A DNA stretch of 56,872 nt, taken from the NCBI RefSeq assembly GCF_001426375.1, contig NZ_LMEO01000025.1, forward strand, positions 1,226 to 58,097. Direction: 5' to 3'. A model generated the notes under the pieces. The model searched no databases. It saw nothing but the letters and a program-made list of their open reading frames with translations, and had not been told where the DNA came from. The position numbers and the translations under genes were made by a program. This DNA comes from Paenibacillus sp. Root444D2. GTDB lineage: Bacteria; Bacillota; Bacilli; Paenibacillales; NBRC-103111. Of the stretch, positions 7,846 to 16,662 are shown piece after piece. Within the stretch, counting starts at the first letter, position 1; each line of letters begins with the position of its first letter.

Positions 7846-8724
7846 TCAACCTTTAACTGAACCTACGATAAGTCCTTTGACAAAGTATCGTTGGAGAAAT
7901 GGATATAAAAAGACGATAGGGCCAAGTGTTATCACTACGGTTGCCATTTTCGCGGATTCTGCAGGAGCGGTATATTGACTGCTTGCGCCTGCCGGAATCA
8001 TGCTGAGCATTTCAATGTTGGATCGGATTTTAAATAAAACATACTGCAGAGGGTATAAGCTCTTATCATCGACTAACATGATCGCATTAAACCAATCGTT
8101 CCAGTAGGCGAGCGCATAGAAAAGAAGAATGGTCGCTAGTACGGGGACGCATAAGGGCAAGTAAATCTGAAAAGCAATTCGTACATCATTAGCCCCATCC
8201 ATATAGGCTGATTCCCTAAGCGCACCCGGCAGTGCTTCCATAAAGTTGCGTACTAGAAACATATTGAATGCATTGAATAGCAGCATAGGAACAATAAGAG
8301 CAAACAGATTATCTACCAGTCCTAACTTTTTACACATGATATACCATGGAACCAAACCGCCGTTAAAAAGCAGTGTAATAAAAAAGTATAAATTAAGTCC
8401 TGCGCGATATTTCACCTTCGGGTTGGAGAGCGTATATGCAGCCATGGCCGTGATAATCACAGCGATCAGGCTGCCGACCACGGTTACCGTGATCGTCACC
8501 AGATAGCTCTTGAGCAATACGGTCTTATTGTTGAGTAAAGTGCGATAAGCTTCTAATGAAAAATGTTCTGGAATCAGCTGATACCCGTGCCGAATAATGC
8601 TGTTTTCATCCGATATGGATACCATCACCGTAAGGAACATAGGCAGAATACATAGGAGAGCATAGATGGCTAGCACAAAATAGATAAACATCCCCGCCAA
8701 GTCGAAGCGTTTCATTGTCTTCAT
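7846..8724 (-). CDS. Carbohydrate ABC transporter permease (YtcP/LplC type)
   Basis: An inner-membrane permease of 292 residues with six predicted helices. The cytoplasmic EAA loop reads ESAYMDGANDVRIAFQIYLP and contacts the ATPase. The C-terminus FLQRYFVKGLIVGSVKG is typical of the YtcP branch. The ATG at 8724, one base after the stop of the preceding permease, is preferred. A longer frame to 8784 would overlap that gene by 59 bp. It forms a heterodimer with the neighbouring permease. No ATPase gene is present in the operon. Confidence 0.92.
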   Translation of the reverse strand: MKTMKRFDLAGMFIYFVLAIYALLCILPMFLTVMVSISDENSIIRHGYQLIPEHFSLEAYRTLLNNKTVLLKSYLVTITVTVVGSLIAVIITAMAAYTLSNPKVKYRAGLNLYFFITLLFNGGLVPWYIMCKKLGLVDNLFALIVPMLLFNAFNMFLVRNFMEALPGALRESAYMDGANDVRIAFQIYLPLCVPVLATILLFYALAYWNDWFNAIMLVDDKSLYPLQYVLFKIRSNIEMLSMIPAGASSQYTAPAESAKMATVVITLGPIVFLYPFLQRYFVKGLIVGSVKG

Positions 8725-8725
8725 C

Positions 8726-9691
8726 TTAATAAAGCGCCCCTTCCTTGAAATATCTACGGGTAAACCAATTCGCGACGAAAACAAGCACTAAACCTACTGT
8801 TGATTGGAACAAGCCTACAGCCGCTGCGTTGGATGGATCTCCTATTTGACGAAGCGATCGAAACACGTACGTATCAATGACATCTGTCGTTGGATACAAC
8901 ACACCATTATCGCCGATGATGGCATAGATCATGCCGAAATCCCCATAGAAGATTTTGCCTAAGTTTAGTAAGGTCAATATCGCAATTGTCGGTGCTAAGA
9001 GAGGCATTGTAATCCTCCAAATTTTGTCCCATCTTGTAGCTCCATCGATTTCAGCAGATTCATAAAGCGAATGATCGATGCCAGTGATCGCTGCCAAATA
9101 TATGATCGAGCCCATTCCCGCTTCTTTCCAAATTTTCATAGCCACGAGAATCCATGGCCAGGCCTCCGCTTTCGTGTACCAGTTCACGGTTTCCATCCTG
9201 AAGAAAGTAAGCATCTGATTGATCATTCCAAAATCTGTGGAAAAAAGTCCGTACATCATGTAGCTGACAATAATCCATGAAAGAAAATTCGGAAATATCA
9301 TTGTTGTTTGTGCGAATCGTTGAAACAAGCGGCTTCTTATTTCGTTAAACAAGATTGCGATGAATACCGCGCTAACGGTGCCGGCGATAAGAAACATGAC
9401 ATTTAACTTCACCGTATTTATGGTAATCAGCATCACATCGCTTGTCTTAAAGAAAAATTCGAAATTTTTGAAGCCGATCCACTCACTGCCAAACACACCC
9501 TTTTGGTAATTAAAATGTTGAAAGGCTATCAAGAGGTAGGGGTAAGTGGCATACGAGAAAATAAAAGCATATAGGAGGGCAGGGACAATTAATAAGTAGG
9601 AGAACCGGTTGATGAAAAGTTCTTGCAGTACTCCAGTTTTCTTTTTGATTGTGGAAACGCTCTTTTTTTTCAAGGATGTTCGTGTCTGCAT
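8726..9691 (-). CDS. Carbohydrate ABC transporter permease (LplB type)
   Basis: A 321-residue membrane protein, first gene of the operon. A basic N-terminus (about 20 residues) is followed by helices starting at FSYLLIVPALLYAFIFSYAT. The EAA motif is ESAEIDGATRWDKIWRITMP. GAGAGGTG lies just upstream of the ATG. It is followed almost without gap by the second permease, so the two are probably translated together. The gene starts 170 bp after the AraC-type regulator gene ends, on the same strand, separated by a terminator. Confidence 0.92.
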   Translation of the reverse strand: MQTRTSLKKKSVSTIKKKTGVLQELFINRFSYLLIVPALLYAFIFSYATYPYLLIAFQHFNYQKGVFGSEWIGFKNFEFFFKTSDVMLITINTVKLNVMFLIAGTVSAVFIAILFNEIRSRLFQRFAQTTMIFPNFLSWIIVSYMMYGLFSTDFGMINQMLTFFRMETVNWYTKAEAWPWILVAMKIWKEAGMGSIIYLAAITGIDHSLYESAEIDGATRWDKIWRITMPLLAPTIAILTLLNLGKIFYGDFGMIYAIIGDNGVLYPTTDVIDTYVFRSLRQIGDPSNAAAVGLFQSTVGLVLVFVANWFTRRYFKEGALY

Positions 9692-9753
9692 ACAGCACCT
9701 CTCACTTTCGGGTTGACTACAGCATAGGAGATTACCCCGGCACTGTAAATTTC

Positions 9754-9767
9754 GAGTATTCGTACTC
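9754..9767. promoter_or_regulatory. Short dyad upstream of the first sugar operon
   Basis: GAGTA-TTCG-TACTC lies about 65 bp upstream of the permease start. It is a candidate binding site for the AraC-type regulator next door, but AraC proteins usually bind direct repeats, so this is only a position worth testing. Confidence 0.25.
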
Positions 9768-9814
9768 CTTTCAATAATTCGTGTTTCGGCTTATTAAAAA
9801 TAAGATATGCTATC

Positions 9815-9853
9815 AAAAAAGACGATTGAGTGCCGGTTAGAGCCCCAATCGTC
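9815..9853 (-). terminator. Terminator of the AraC-type regulator gene
   Basis: GACGATTG/CAATCGTC form a perfect stem followed on the minus strand by TTTTTT. It starts within 10 nt of the regulator stop codon and separates it from the importer operon. Confidence 0.85.
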
Positions 9854-9860
9854 CAATTTT

Positions 9861-12155
9861 TTACGTATTTTGTTGATGTTGTTCACGAAAGCGTGAGGGC
9901 GTAACTCCGTATTTTTTCTTAAATAGCGTTGAAAAATAAGAAACATTGTAAATCCCGACTTGCTCGCCAATTTGAGCAACGGTATCGCTCGTTCCTGCCA
10001 ACAGTGTTTTTGCCTGCTCCATGCGAATATGTGTAACATGATCATTAAAAGATGTGCCCACCATACTTTTGAACATTTTACCAATGTAACCCGAAGTTAG
10101 TCCTACCTGATCCGATACGATCTCAAGTGAGAGATTAGGGTCGTGGTAGTGCTGCTGTAAATATTGCTTAACCTCTTCAATCACCTTGGAGTTCTTCAAA
10201 GCGGCCAAACTCGTTTTATTTTCTTCGATCATATCTACAATTCGGAAGCAAAAAAGCTTCACCATGTTTTGAATTTCATCCAACGTTTCCGCCTGTGGAA
10301 GGTCATTCAAAGCCAAATATAGCTCCTTGGGATCAGCATCCCACCATTCCACAATACTTTCAAATTCTCGCGTGATAGCCAGATGTAAAAAGCTTGCATA
10401 CTGTAACGTTAATGACGGAGAACCGCTGCGGGATAATAAGGAGATCCATTCCGCGATCTCTTTTTGAATGGTTTTGGGCTGACAAAGCTTGATGGCATCA
10501 ATGATTTTGCGTTCCATTGCTGCTGGGTAACGAATAGGTTCGCCAGGAACGATAGATTTCATCGCATCAAGCAAGCTGCCATACCCCCAAAACAGCTTCA
10601 ATGCCATATACCTTTGTGTAGATCGATACGAACGCTCTATGTCTCCAATAGCCGACACCGCATCTCCAATACTTACCGATATAGATGTTTTGTAATAATC
10701 TTTAACAGTCGCTTGAATTTCATTCAGAATGTAATATAACTGCATATCCGGTGAAGACTGCTCCAATTGAATAATCATCGTTATTTCATTTTCTTCGAGA
10801 ATAACCTGATCCGTCCGATAGATCTTGCCGAGCATCTCTTGTGCAATATTGCTTATGGCAAAGCGAATGAGTTCCCTGTCAAGAGCGCTGAACGTGTTCT
10901 TAAAACTAGGGTATTGATCAATTTGAAACTGAATAACGGCAAAATAAGGACCTTGCATACGAGAAAGCAACTGCTTTTCAATATCCCCTTTATAACCAGA
11001 TGACTGTAAATGTCCTTTCAGCATGTTATACATATAGCCGTTCTTCAGTAAATCAGAAGAGCGTGACAGCGTCACTTCCATTGATTTGGTCACCTGTATG
11101 GAGTTAGAGAATGCCTCCGATAACAGCTTGTACTCATCCAACCGGAGAAGTGATTTTCCTTCAGAAGTTCCACTCTCTGTTACCTTGTCTACTAGTGCTT
11201 TGATTGGGTTATACAGGTTACCAGTTACAATTAATGAGATACCAGCCCCTGTAATGAAAAGAAATAGCGCAATAAGGAGCGTCCAATTACGAAGCTCATA
11301 AATGTTCGAAAGCAATTGATCATAAGGACGAGCGCTAACAAACACCCAATCCAATTTTTCTGACTTCACATAAGTAATGAGAAATTTGTGATGTTCAAGT
11401 GATTGAACAAAGCTGCCATGACTTCCCTCCTCTGATAAAATACGTTGAACATAATCGTTATCCGAGAAATTTTTCATAAATTGCTCAGAATTCGAATGAG
11501 AGATCACGGTGCCTTTTGAATCCATAACAAAGGTACTTGTATTGCTAGACGAATTGCTAATACTGCTCATCGTATTCTGAATATATGTCTCTTTTAAATC
11601 GAGTACGATTGCCGACTTGGTAGCCCCAGAAAAGACAGGTTCAGGAATAATTTTGAACGTTAGTAATTGTAACGGATGGCCATTTCCATCTAGAACTTTA
11701 CGAGGATAAAAGCCAAGATAACCGGTTTGTCTTCTTTCCCCCATTTGCGGGTCTGGAGGCAGAGAAGCAACATCAACATAAGCCTTATTGGTGAAATTAT
11801 AAATGCTGATATTGGCTAAGAAAGGATACACGCTTTGCATCTTCGATAATAGAAGATTAGCATTATAATTCGCGACTTTATCATCATCTTTGGCATACAT
11901 GAAGGTGATAATCTGGTTATCACTCATCAATTGGTTCGTAATGTTCTGCACTTGTTCAAAAACGACATTCGCCGTATAACTTACTTGCGAAAGCATTTCT
12001 CGCGAAGAGAGATCAATTTCTTTGACTGCTCTATTTGAAAACATCGAATATAAAATGGTGCATAATAGACCGATCGTCACCATAATTAAGAACAAGTAGG
12101 ACAATATTAGTCTTCTATATACGCGATAGTGTTGAATACGCTTTAAAAATCCCAT
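9861..12155 (-). CDS. Membrane-integral AraC-family transcriptional regulator (YtdP-like)
   Basis: A 764-residue one-protein sensor-regulator. A first membrane helix (LILSYLFLIMVTIGLLCTIL, about 17-36) and a second (about residue 300, LLIALFLFITGAGISLIVTG) bracket an extracellular Cache-like sensing domain. A cytoplasmic linker leads to a C-terminal AraC DNA-binding domain with two helix-turn-helix motifs (LEIVSDQVGLTSGYIGKMF; IGEQVGIYNVSYFSTLFKKK; ending GVTPSRFREQ). The ATG at 12155 has AGGGGG 9 nt upstream; an earlier start at 12188 lacks this. Such proteins usually activate the adjacent sugar importer in response to an extracellular ligand, here the LplB-type operon downstream. Confidence 0.92.
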   Translation of the reverse strand: MGFLKRIQHYRVYRRLILSYLFLIMVTIGLLCTILYSMFSNRAVKEIDLSSREMLSQVSYTANVVFEQVQNITNQLMSDNQIITFMYAKDDDKVANYNANLLLSKMQSVYPFLANISIYNFTNKAYVDVASLPPDPQMGERRQTGYLGFYPRKVLDGNGHPLQLLTFKIIPEPVFSGATKSAIVLDLKETYIQNTMSSISNSSSNTSTFVMDSKGTVISHSNSEQFMKNFSDNDYVQRILSEEGSHGSFVQSLEHHKFLITYVKSEKLDWVFVSARPYDQLLSNIYELRNWTLLIALFLFITGAGISLIVTGNLYNPIKALVDKVTESGTSEGKSLLRLDEYKLLSEAFSNSIQVTKSMEVTLSRSSDLLKNGYMYNMLKGHLQSSGYKGDIEKQLLSRMQGPYFAVIQFQIDQYPSFKNTFSALDRELIRFAISNIAQEMLGKIYRTDQVILEENEITMIIQLEQSSPDMQLYYILNEIQATVKDYYKTSISVSIGDAVSAIGDIERSYRSTQRYMALKLFWGYGSLLDAMKSIVPGEPIRYPAAMERKIIDAIKLCQPKTIQKEIAEWISLLSRSGSPSLTLQYASFLHLAITREFESIVEWWDADPKELYLALNDLPQAETLDEIQNMVKLFCFRIVDMIEENKTSLAALKNSKVIEEVKQYLQQHYHDPNLSLEIVSDQVGLTSGYIGKMFKSMVGTSFNDHVTHIRMEQAKTLLAGTSDTVAQIGEQVGIYNVSYFSTLFKKKYGVTPSRFREQHQQNT

Positions 12156-12239
12156 GATGTAGTCCCCCTTGACTCCATCATAACTCATCCCGCTTCATTA
12201 AAGCATCCTTGAAAAAGCTGACTCTATTTTAAAAATCAG

Positions 12240-12274
12240 CAAAAAGCTCCTCCTGATCGACAATCAGGAGGAGC
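12240..12274 (-). terminator. Terminator of the DUF1861 gene
   Basis: A perfect 12-bp stem (GCTCCTCCTGAT/ATCAGGAGGAGC) is followed on the minus strand by TTTTT. It begins 11 nt after the stop codon, so the DUF1861 gene is transcribed apart from the regulator downstream. Confidence 0.9.
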
Positions 12275-12284
12275 ATGTTCTCAC

Positions 12285-13226
12285 CTATTTTTCGTATTCC
12301 TCGAATGGATCGTCAATAAGCAGTCTATGTGCTTCTGCATCGCTTACACCTGCATACAGCATCGCCTTTCCATCCTCCAAGCGATGAAGACCCCCGCTGA
12401 AAATCACATCGATGAGATCATTTCTCTTGGCAGGTCCTTGCGGAAATTGATCACGTGTTGCGATGATCTTAATTGGACTTCTTTCCGAACTCTTCGGATC
12501 GAAAGCAAACGTCATGGCATGGTAATGGCGAATATCGCCTTCTTGCATGTAAGAGATGTGACCAAGAACACCCGCTAGCCCGTTCTTTAACAAGTGTACT
12601 TCATTCACGCCTCCCCATTCATCCTTCATAAACTGATCCGTGAATACAGGAGCTTCATCGATCACGGCTTCATTCAAATCTTCGAGCTTTTCAATTTCTG
12701 TATAACCAATGACAGCCCGGGCTCCTTCAACACCAAATGGCCGTGTAAATACACCTATTCGACCGTTTGCATACTCAATTAGTCGGATATCTTTCATGTG
12801 ATCAGGACCGCAGGCAAAGTAAGTTAAATCTTGTATATCCGTCCCCTTATAGAACAAGGTGCGCCATGTTATGACATGCTTAGGATTCTCCGTATCAAAG
12901 ACGACCTCGACACCGCCGAAAACTAACTCCCCGGAGATAAAAGTGAAAAAGGGGTCCTGCAAACCGAAGGTAACAGCCCCTGCCCTCGGTATCCAAGTAC
13001 CGCCGCGATTCACGAAAAACATAACCTCTGAACGCTCTGAATCTCGGGACTCCACACGACCAGCAAGAACCATCTCGCCATCATCCATAAAAGGAGCCGC
13101 AATATTGTATACATCCTTCTCGCCAACGCCTGCGAAGACAAGTTTTTCCGCACCGTAAGCTTTCTTGTTAAAGTCCTCTAGCAACTGCTTGGAGGACTTT
13201 ACTTCGTTACGCAAAGAAAGTGTCAA
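12285..13226 (-). CDS. DUF1861-type predicted beta-propeller protein
   Basis: A 313-residue protein without signal peptide, probably cytoplasmic. Repeated strand-rich segments with conserved acid residues (FMDDGEMVLAGRVESRDSE, WGGVNEVHLLKNG, VIFSGGLHRLEDGKAMLYAG) resemble the DUF1861 family, whose predicted fold is a five-bladed propeller akin to GH130/GH43 enzymes. The start is TTG at 13224-13226 with GGGGAGAAGG close upstream; no better codon exists. It sits just before the AraC regulator and GH130-containing operon, so a role in mannoside breakdown is plausible but unproven. The family assignment is from memory of the pattern. Confidence 0.65.
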   Translation of the reverse strand: MTLSLRNEVKSSKQLLEDFNKKAYGAEKLVFAGVGEKDVYNIAAPFMDDGEMVLAGRVESRDSERSEVMFFVNRGGTWIPRAGAVTFGLQDPFFTFISGELVFGGVEVVFDTENPKHVITWRTLFYKGTDIQDLTYFACGPDHMKDIRLIEYANGRIGVFTRPFGVEGARAVIGYTEIEKLEDLNEAVIDEAPVFTDQFMKDEWGGVNEVHLLKNGLAGVLGHISYMQEGDIRHYHAMTFAFDPKSSERSPIKIIATRDQFPQGPAKRNDLIDVIFSGGLHRLEDGKAMLYAGVSDAEAHRLLIDDPFEEYEK

Positions 13227-13350
13227 TGTACCTTCTCCCCATTCCTATTTGTGATGTTTTTGATCATAAAATAGGCATAGCGAAAAGTAAATTTCGATTT
13301 TCAGGAATGAGTATTGAGAATTAACAATCGTTGATTTTTATAGATTCTCG

Positions 13351-13603
13351 CTATTTTTCTTTACTTAGCACCTCGTAGCTAGCCAGCCATTCTTTGCCGT
13401 TGCCCCATGCTTTCACCGGGTTTTTCTCACCAAGAATGTATACATGCATAGGCCATGATCCATTCTTTGAGACAATTTTTCTCGCTGGCTTTGAGAGTTT
13501 GCGTCAAATAGACGAGCGCTGCATCCCCGCGGCTGACGATATCGTCGTAGGATTTTTGTTGACTAGAAATATAGACACCGGGATTACTACTTAATTGCGA
13601 CAT
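13351..13603 (-). pseudogene. Decayed fragment of a hypothetical protein gene, frameshifted
   Basis: From an ATG at 13603 the minus strand reads MSQLSSNPGVYISSQQKSYD ... LKEWIMAYAC, then hits TGA near 13427. A shift of one base at about 13,435-13,442 restores a continuous tail (ILGEKNPVKAWGNGKEWLAS) to a TAG at 13351. The two halves together look like the C-terminal region of a Firmicute hypothetical protein. An in-frame TAG lies only four codons before the ATG, so the N-terminus is gone. Confidence 0.5.
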
Positions 13604-13610
13604 AGGGTCA

Positions 13611-13879
13611 GTCGTGATCTATTCAACTAGTTAAACAGAACGTAAAGCCCTTATTTCTCCTCCGCAGGCAGTATTTCAATGAAGAATTGGCAAAATAACG
13701 CCTCCATGTTCCCTTTACGCTCAAAAAAGCTGGATATTGGATACATAGCGCATCGTAGTTCCGTTTGCTACATCCGAACCCTGCAGGCGTTGCCTAAATG
13801 AGCGGTTCCCACCATCGCCACAGCTTTTGTTCGACAATGAAATCAGAGTCAAGCTTCCGGTTTGGCATAAAATCGAGTC
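13611..13879. other. Gap without a recognisable gene
   Basis: On the minus strand a 31-codon frame (reading toward MEALFCQFFIEILPAEEK) ends near 13,650. It is too short to call and may be more debris of the neighbouring pseudogene. Nothing else is seen. Confidence 0.4.
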
Positions 13880-13910
13880 AAAAAAAGGGCTACTCCCCAA
13901 GGAGCAGCCC
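13880..13910 (-). terminator. Terminator of the agu operon, containing the lysE-type stop codon
   Basis: On the minus strand GGGCTGCTCC-TTGG-GGAGTAGCCC has one mismatch in the stem and is followed by TTTTTTT. The last codons of the LysE gene and its TAG (13890-13892) form part of the stem. Confidence 0.85.
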
Positions 13911-14510
13911 TATGATGGCTACCAAGCCAAACACGGTTAATATGACACCCGATATTCGGTTGATCCAACGAAAAGCCGAAACATGAATGCGATCTCGAAG
14001 CATGCCAATCACAGTACTTAGCGCAAGCCACCATAAGGCGGAGCCTACGAATACACCGATCACCAGGGCAACAGCTGAAGCAATGCCTGTCTGTGAGCCA
14101 CCCATTCCCAAACCAGCAAAAGCGCCAAGAAAAGACATAATGGTCATCGGATTCGTAATGGTCAGCATCAGTGTGGAGGCGTACGATCTGAAAAGCGTAT
14201 TACCTGAGGCTTTGGCTGCCTCGGCAGCAGGCCTAGAGCTGAAGGTCCGCACGCCCAAATAACATAAGAACAAGCCACCGACCGCTTGCAGCAGCACTTT
14301 TTGGTCAAGCAGGAAGCTGGTGATCAGCGTGAGACCGAAGCCGGCGATGAAGCCGTAGAAAGCGTCAGCCGACGCAGCTCCCAATCCTGACAAAAACCCA
14401 TGCAGTCTGCCTAATGTGATCGTTCTACGTATACATAAAATACCGATGGGTCCGACCGGTGCAGCGATCGAGAGCCCCAGTACAATTCCTTTCAACAACG
14501 GAATGAGCAT
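13890..14510 (-). CDS. LysE/RhtB-family exporter
   Basis: A 206-residue inner-membrane protein with about six helices. The N-terminus (LKGIVLGLSIAAPVGPIGIL) carries the family motif around APVGP, and TLMLTITNPMTIMSFLGAFA is the conserved middle segment. LysE-type proteins export amino acids or related cations. It starts 5 nt after aguB ends and is the last gene of the aguA-aguB transcript. This makes an agmatine, putrescine or ammonium-related export role attractive (inference; the substrate cannot be read from the sequence). Confidence 0.88.
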   Translation of the reverse strand: MLIPLLKGIVLGLSIAAPVGPIGILCIRRTITLGRLHGFLSGLGAASADAFYGFIAGFGLTLITSFLLDQKVLLQAVGGLFLCYLGVRTFSSRPAAEAAKASGNTLFRSYASTLMLTITNPMTIMSFLGAFAGLGMGGSQTGIASAVALVIGVFVGSALWWLALSTVIGMLRDRIHVSAFRWINRISGVILTVFGLVAIIGLLLGE

Positions 14511-14515
14511 CTTGA

Positions 14516-15400
14516 CTACAGTACCTGCTCACCATCATACGTAGCAATCTTCTTATAAAGATCCGGACGGCGGTCACGGAAAATGCCCCACTCGATACGC
14601 TGAATTTCTAGCTGATCGAGGTCAAATTCGGCAACAAGCACCGTTTCCTCATTGCGGCCAGCTTCCTCAATCATATTGCCCTGCGGGCCTGCGATGAAAG
14701 ACGAACCATAGAAGTTGATGCTGGATTCCTCATCTTCTTCCTTGCCGATGCGATTCGACGCGATAACAGGCATCAAGTTTGCCGCGGCGTGGCCGCGCAT
14801 GCACATTTGCCAGTGATCCTTAGAATCGATTGAACCATCCTGCGGCTCGGAGCCGATAGCGGTCGGGTAGAACAGCAGCTCTGCACCCATCAATGCCATA
14901 ACCCTTGCAGCTTCCGGGTACCATTGATCCCAACATACGCCTACGCCGATTTTGGCATAGCGTGTTTTCCAAACCTTAAACCCGGTATCGCCAGGGTTAA
15001 AATAAAATTTCTCCTCATACCCCGGACCATCAGGGATATGACTTTTGCGATAGAGGCCTAGCACTTCACCATCTGCATCGATGACAGCTAACGAGTTGTA
15101 GCGCGCATAATTCTTTTTCTCATAAAAGCTTATCGGCAGTACGACCTTAAGCTCCTTAGCAATTTCGCGGAAATGTTTGATCGCTTTGTTGTTCTCCAGC
15201 TCAGTCGCATAATGGTAGTAGTCGGACTTCTCTTTTTGGCAGAAATACGGTGTCTCAAATAGCTCTTGGATCAAAATAATTTGAGCGCCCTTCGCGGCAG
15301 CTTGACGAACCAAAGTCTCTGCTTTGCGAATATTTTCTTCTATATTATCGGAACAGCTCATTTGTGTTGCTGCTACTGTGACATTTCTCAATGGAATCAC
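14516..15400 (-). CDS. aguB: N-carbamoylputrescine amidase
   Basis: A nitrilase-superfamily enzyme of 294 residues, the normal AguB length. It hydrolyses N-carbamoylputrescine to putrescine, CO2 and ammonia. The Glu-Lys-Cys triad is visible: Glu46 in LIQELFETPYF, Lys119 in YRKSHIPDGPGY, and Cys156 in GVGVCWDQWYPE. Its ATG overlaps the TGA of aguA (ATGA, 15397-15400), so the two should be translationally coupled. Together they form the two-step agmatine-to-putrescine route. Confidence 0.95.
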   Translation of the reverse strand: MIPLRNVTVAATQMSCSDNIEENIRKAETLVRQAAAKGAQIILIQELFETPYFCQKEKSDYYHYATELENNKAIKHFREIAKELKVVLPISFYEKKNYARYNSLAVIDADGEVLGLYRKSHIPDGPGYEEKFYFNPGDTGFKVWKTRYAKIGVGVCWDQWYPEAARVMALMGAELLFYPTAIGSEPQDGSIDSKDHWQMCMRGHAAANLMPVIASNRIGKEEDEESSINFYGSSFIAGPQGNMIEEAGRNEETVLVAEFDLDQLEIQRIEWGIFRDRRPDLYKKIATYDGEQVL

Positions 15401-16431
15401 CCTTTCTTGCTTGCTGGCATTTGCTGTGTCGTACAGTGGACGTTGCCGCCTTCTTTGATAATGGACATGCCGTTAATGGTGCGGATTCTGCGATCTGGGA
15501 AAGCTGCGCTTAGCACCTCTGCCGCCTTACGATCCGTCTCTTCCGCAGTTCCGCCAAACACCGGCAAAATAATGCCGCCGTTTACGAAATAAAAGTTCAA
15601 ATAGCTCAGCGTCAGACGCTGCTCTTCAAAGAACGTTAACGGAGGCTGCTCGATCTGGATAATTTCAAAAGAACGTCCCTTAGCATCCGTCGCATTGCGT
15701 AGAATTTCTAAATTCTCCTGTGTAATCGCATAGTTTGCATCCGCTTGGTCGTTGCAGACCTGTAAAATGATTTTGCCTGGACCCGCGAAGCAAGCAATAT
15801 TGTCGACATGACCGTCCGTTTCATCGCCGTCCAGCCCTTTATTCAGCCAGATGATCTTCTCGACGTTGACGAAGTTTTTCACATACTCCTCAATTTGTTT
15901 GCGGCTTAGGTCCGGATTGCGGTTCGTGTTCAGAAGACATTCCTCCGTAGTCAAAAGCGTACCTTCTCCATCCACATGAATGGAGCCGCCTTCCATGACG
16001 AGCGGAGCGTCAAAACGCTTCACACCGTGATGCTCCAAAATTTGCGGAGCCACGTTATCATCAAGATCCCACGGCGCATATTTGCCGCCCCACGCGTTGA
16101 ATTTCCAATTCACAGCTGCGATTTCCTGCTGTTCATTTAACAAGAATGTTGGGCCGTTATCACGGAACCAAGCATCGTTATGCGGAATGATCAGAAAATC
16201 AACGTTCTTCTCGTCAAACATAGCCTTTACTTGCTCAGCATCCGCCGGGTTCACAATCACTGTCACTGGCTCGAACTCAGCAATGGCCTTGGCCAAATCT
16301 GCATAGCCTTTTGATACAATCGCGTGATCCTCTGGGTAAACCATCGAAGATTGAACGGGCCAAGAAATAAAGGTACGTTCGTGTGTTGTCCACTCTGCTG
16401 GCATTCTATAGTGTAAATCCTTAGGTTTCAT
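15397..16431 (-). CDS. aguA: Agmatine deiminase
   Basis: A 344-residue member of the guanidino-group-modifying superfamily. It converts agmatine to N-carbamoylputrescine and ammonia. Conserved segments are the MPAEWTTHERTFISWP opening, NDAWFRDNGPTF, VMEGGSIHVDGEGTLLTTEE, DETDGHVDNIACF, and the catalytic cysteine in GGNVHCTTQQMP near the C-terminus. An ATG at 16440 abuts the purine-rich GTGAG directly. The ATG at 16431 has it at 9 nt, so 16431 is preferred. It is the first gene of aguA-aguB-lysE and is divergent from the azoreductase gene. Confidence 0.95.
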   Translation of the reverse strand: MKPKDLHYRMPAEWTTHERTFISWPVQSSMVYPEDHAIVSKGYADLAKAIAEFEPVTVIVNPADAEQVKAMFDEKNVDFLIIPHNDAWFRDNGPTFLLNEQQEIAAVNWKFNAWGGKYAPWDLDDNVAPQILEHHGVKRFDAPLVMEGGSIHVDGEGTLLTTEECLLNTNRNPDLSRKQIEEYVKNFVNVEKIIWLNKGLDGDETDGHVDNIACFAGPGKIILQVCNDQADANYAITQENLEILRNATDAKGRSFEIIQIEQPPLTFFEEQRLTLSYLNFYFVNGGIILPVFGGTAEETDRKAAEVLSAAFPDRRIRTINGMSIIKEGGNVHCTTQQMPASKKG

Positions 16432-16597
16432 CTCATCCATCTCACTTTATATAAATTTGTCGGCAGCCATATGAAGGGCAAATTTCGAAGTCAAATGCAC
16501 CGTCTTTCATCATATACCAAAAGGAGCTTAGGCTCAATGTACATAGGTTTACAAATTTAGCAATCGTTTAAAAACAATTTGCTCTGCCCTGCATATT

Positions 16598-16626
16598 TTG
16601 TTTGCTTTTAATGAACATTATATATG
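16598..16626 (+). promoter_or_regulatory. Predicted promoter of the azoreductase gene
   Basis: TTGTTT (16598-16603), a 17-nt spacer and TATATG (16621-16626). This places the start about 30 nt upstream of the TTG codon. Confidence 0.45.
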
Positions 16627-16662
16627 GCTTTAATATGCAACCAAATGAAAGGGCGGATCACA

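Noticed and set aside
9692..9780. A clear sigma-A promoter for the first sugar operon
   Set aside because: No -35/-10 pair with acceptable spacing was convincing; only a short dyad was kept as a weak candidate.
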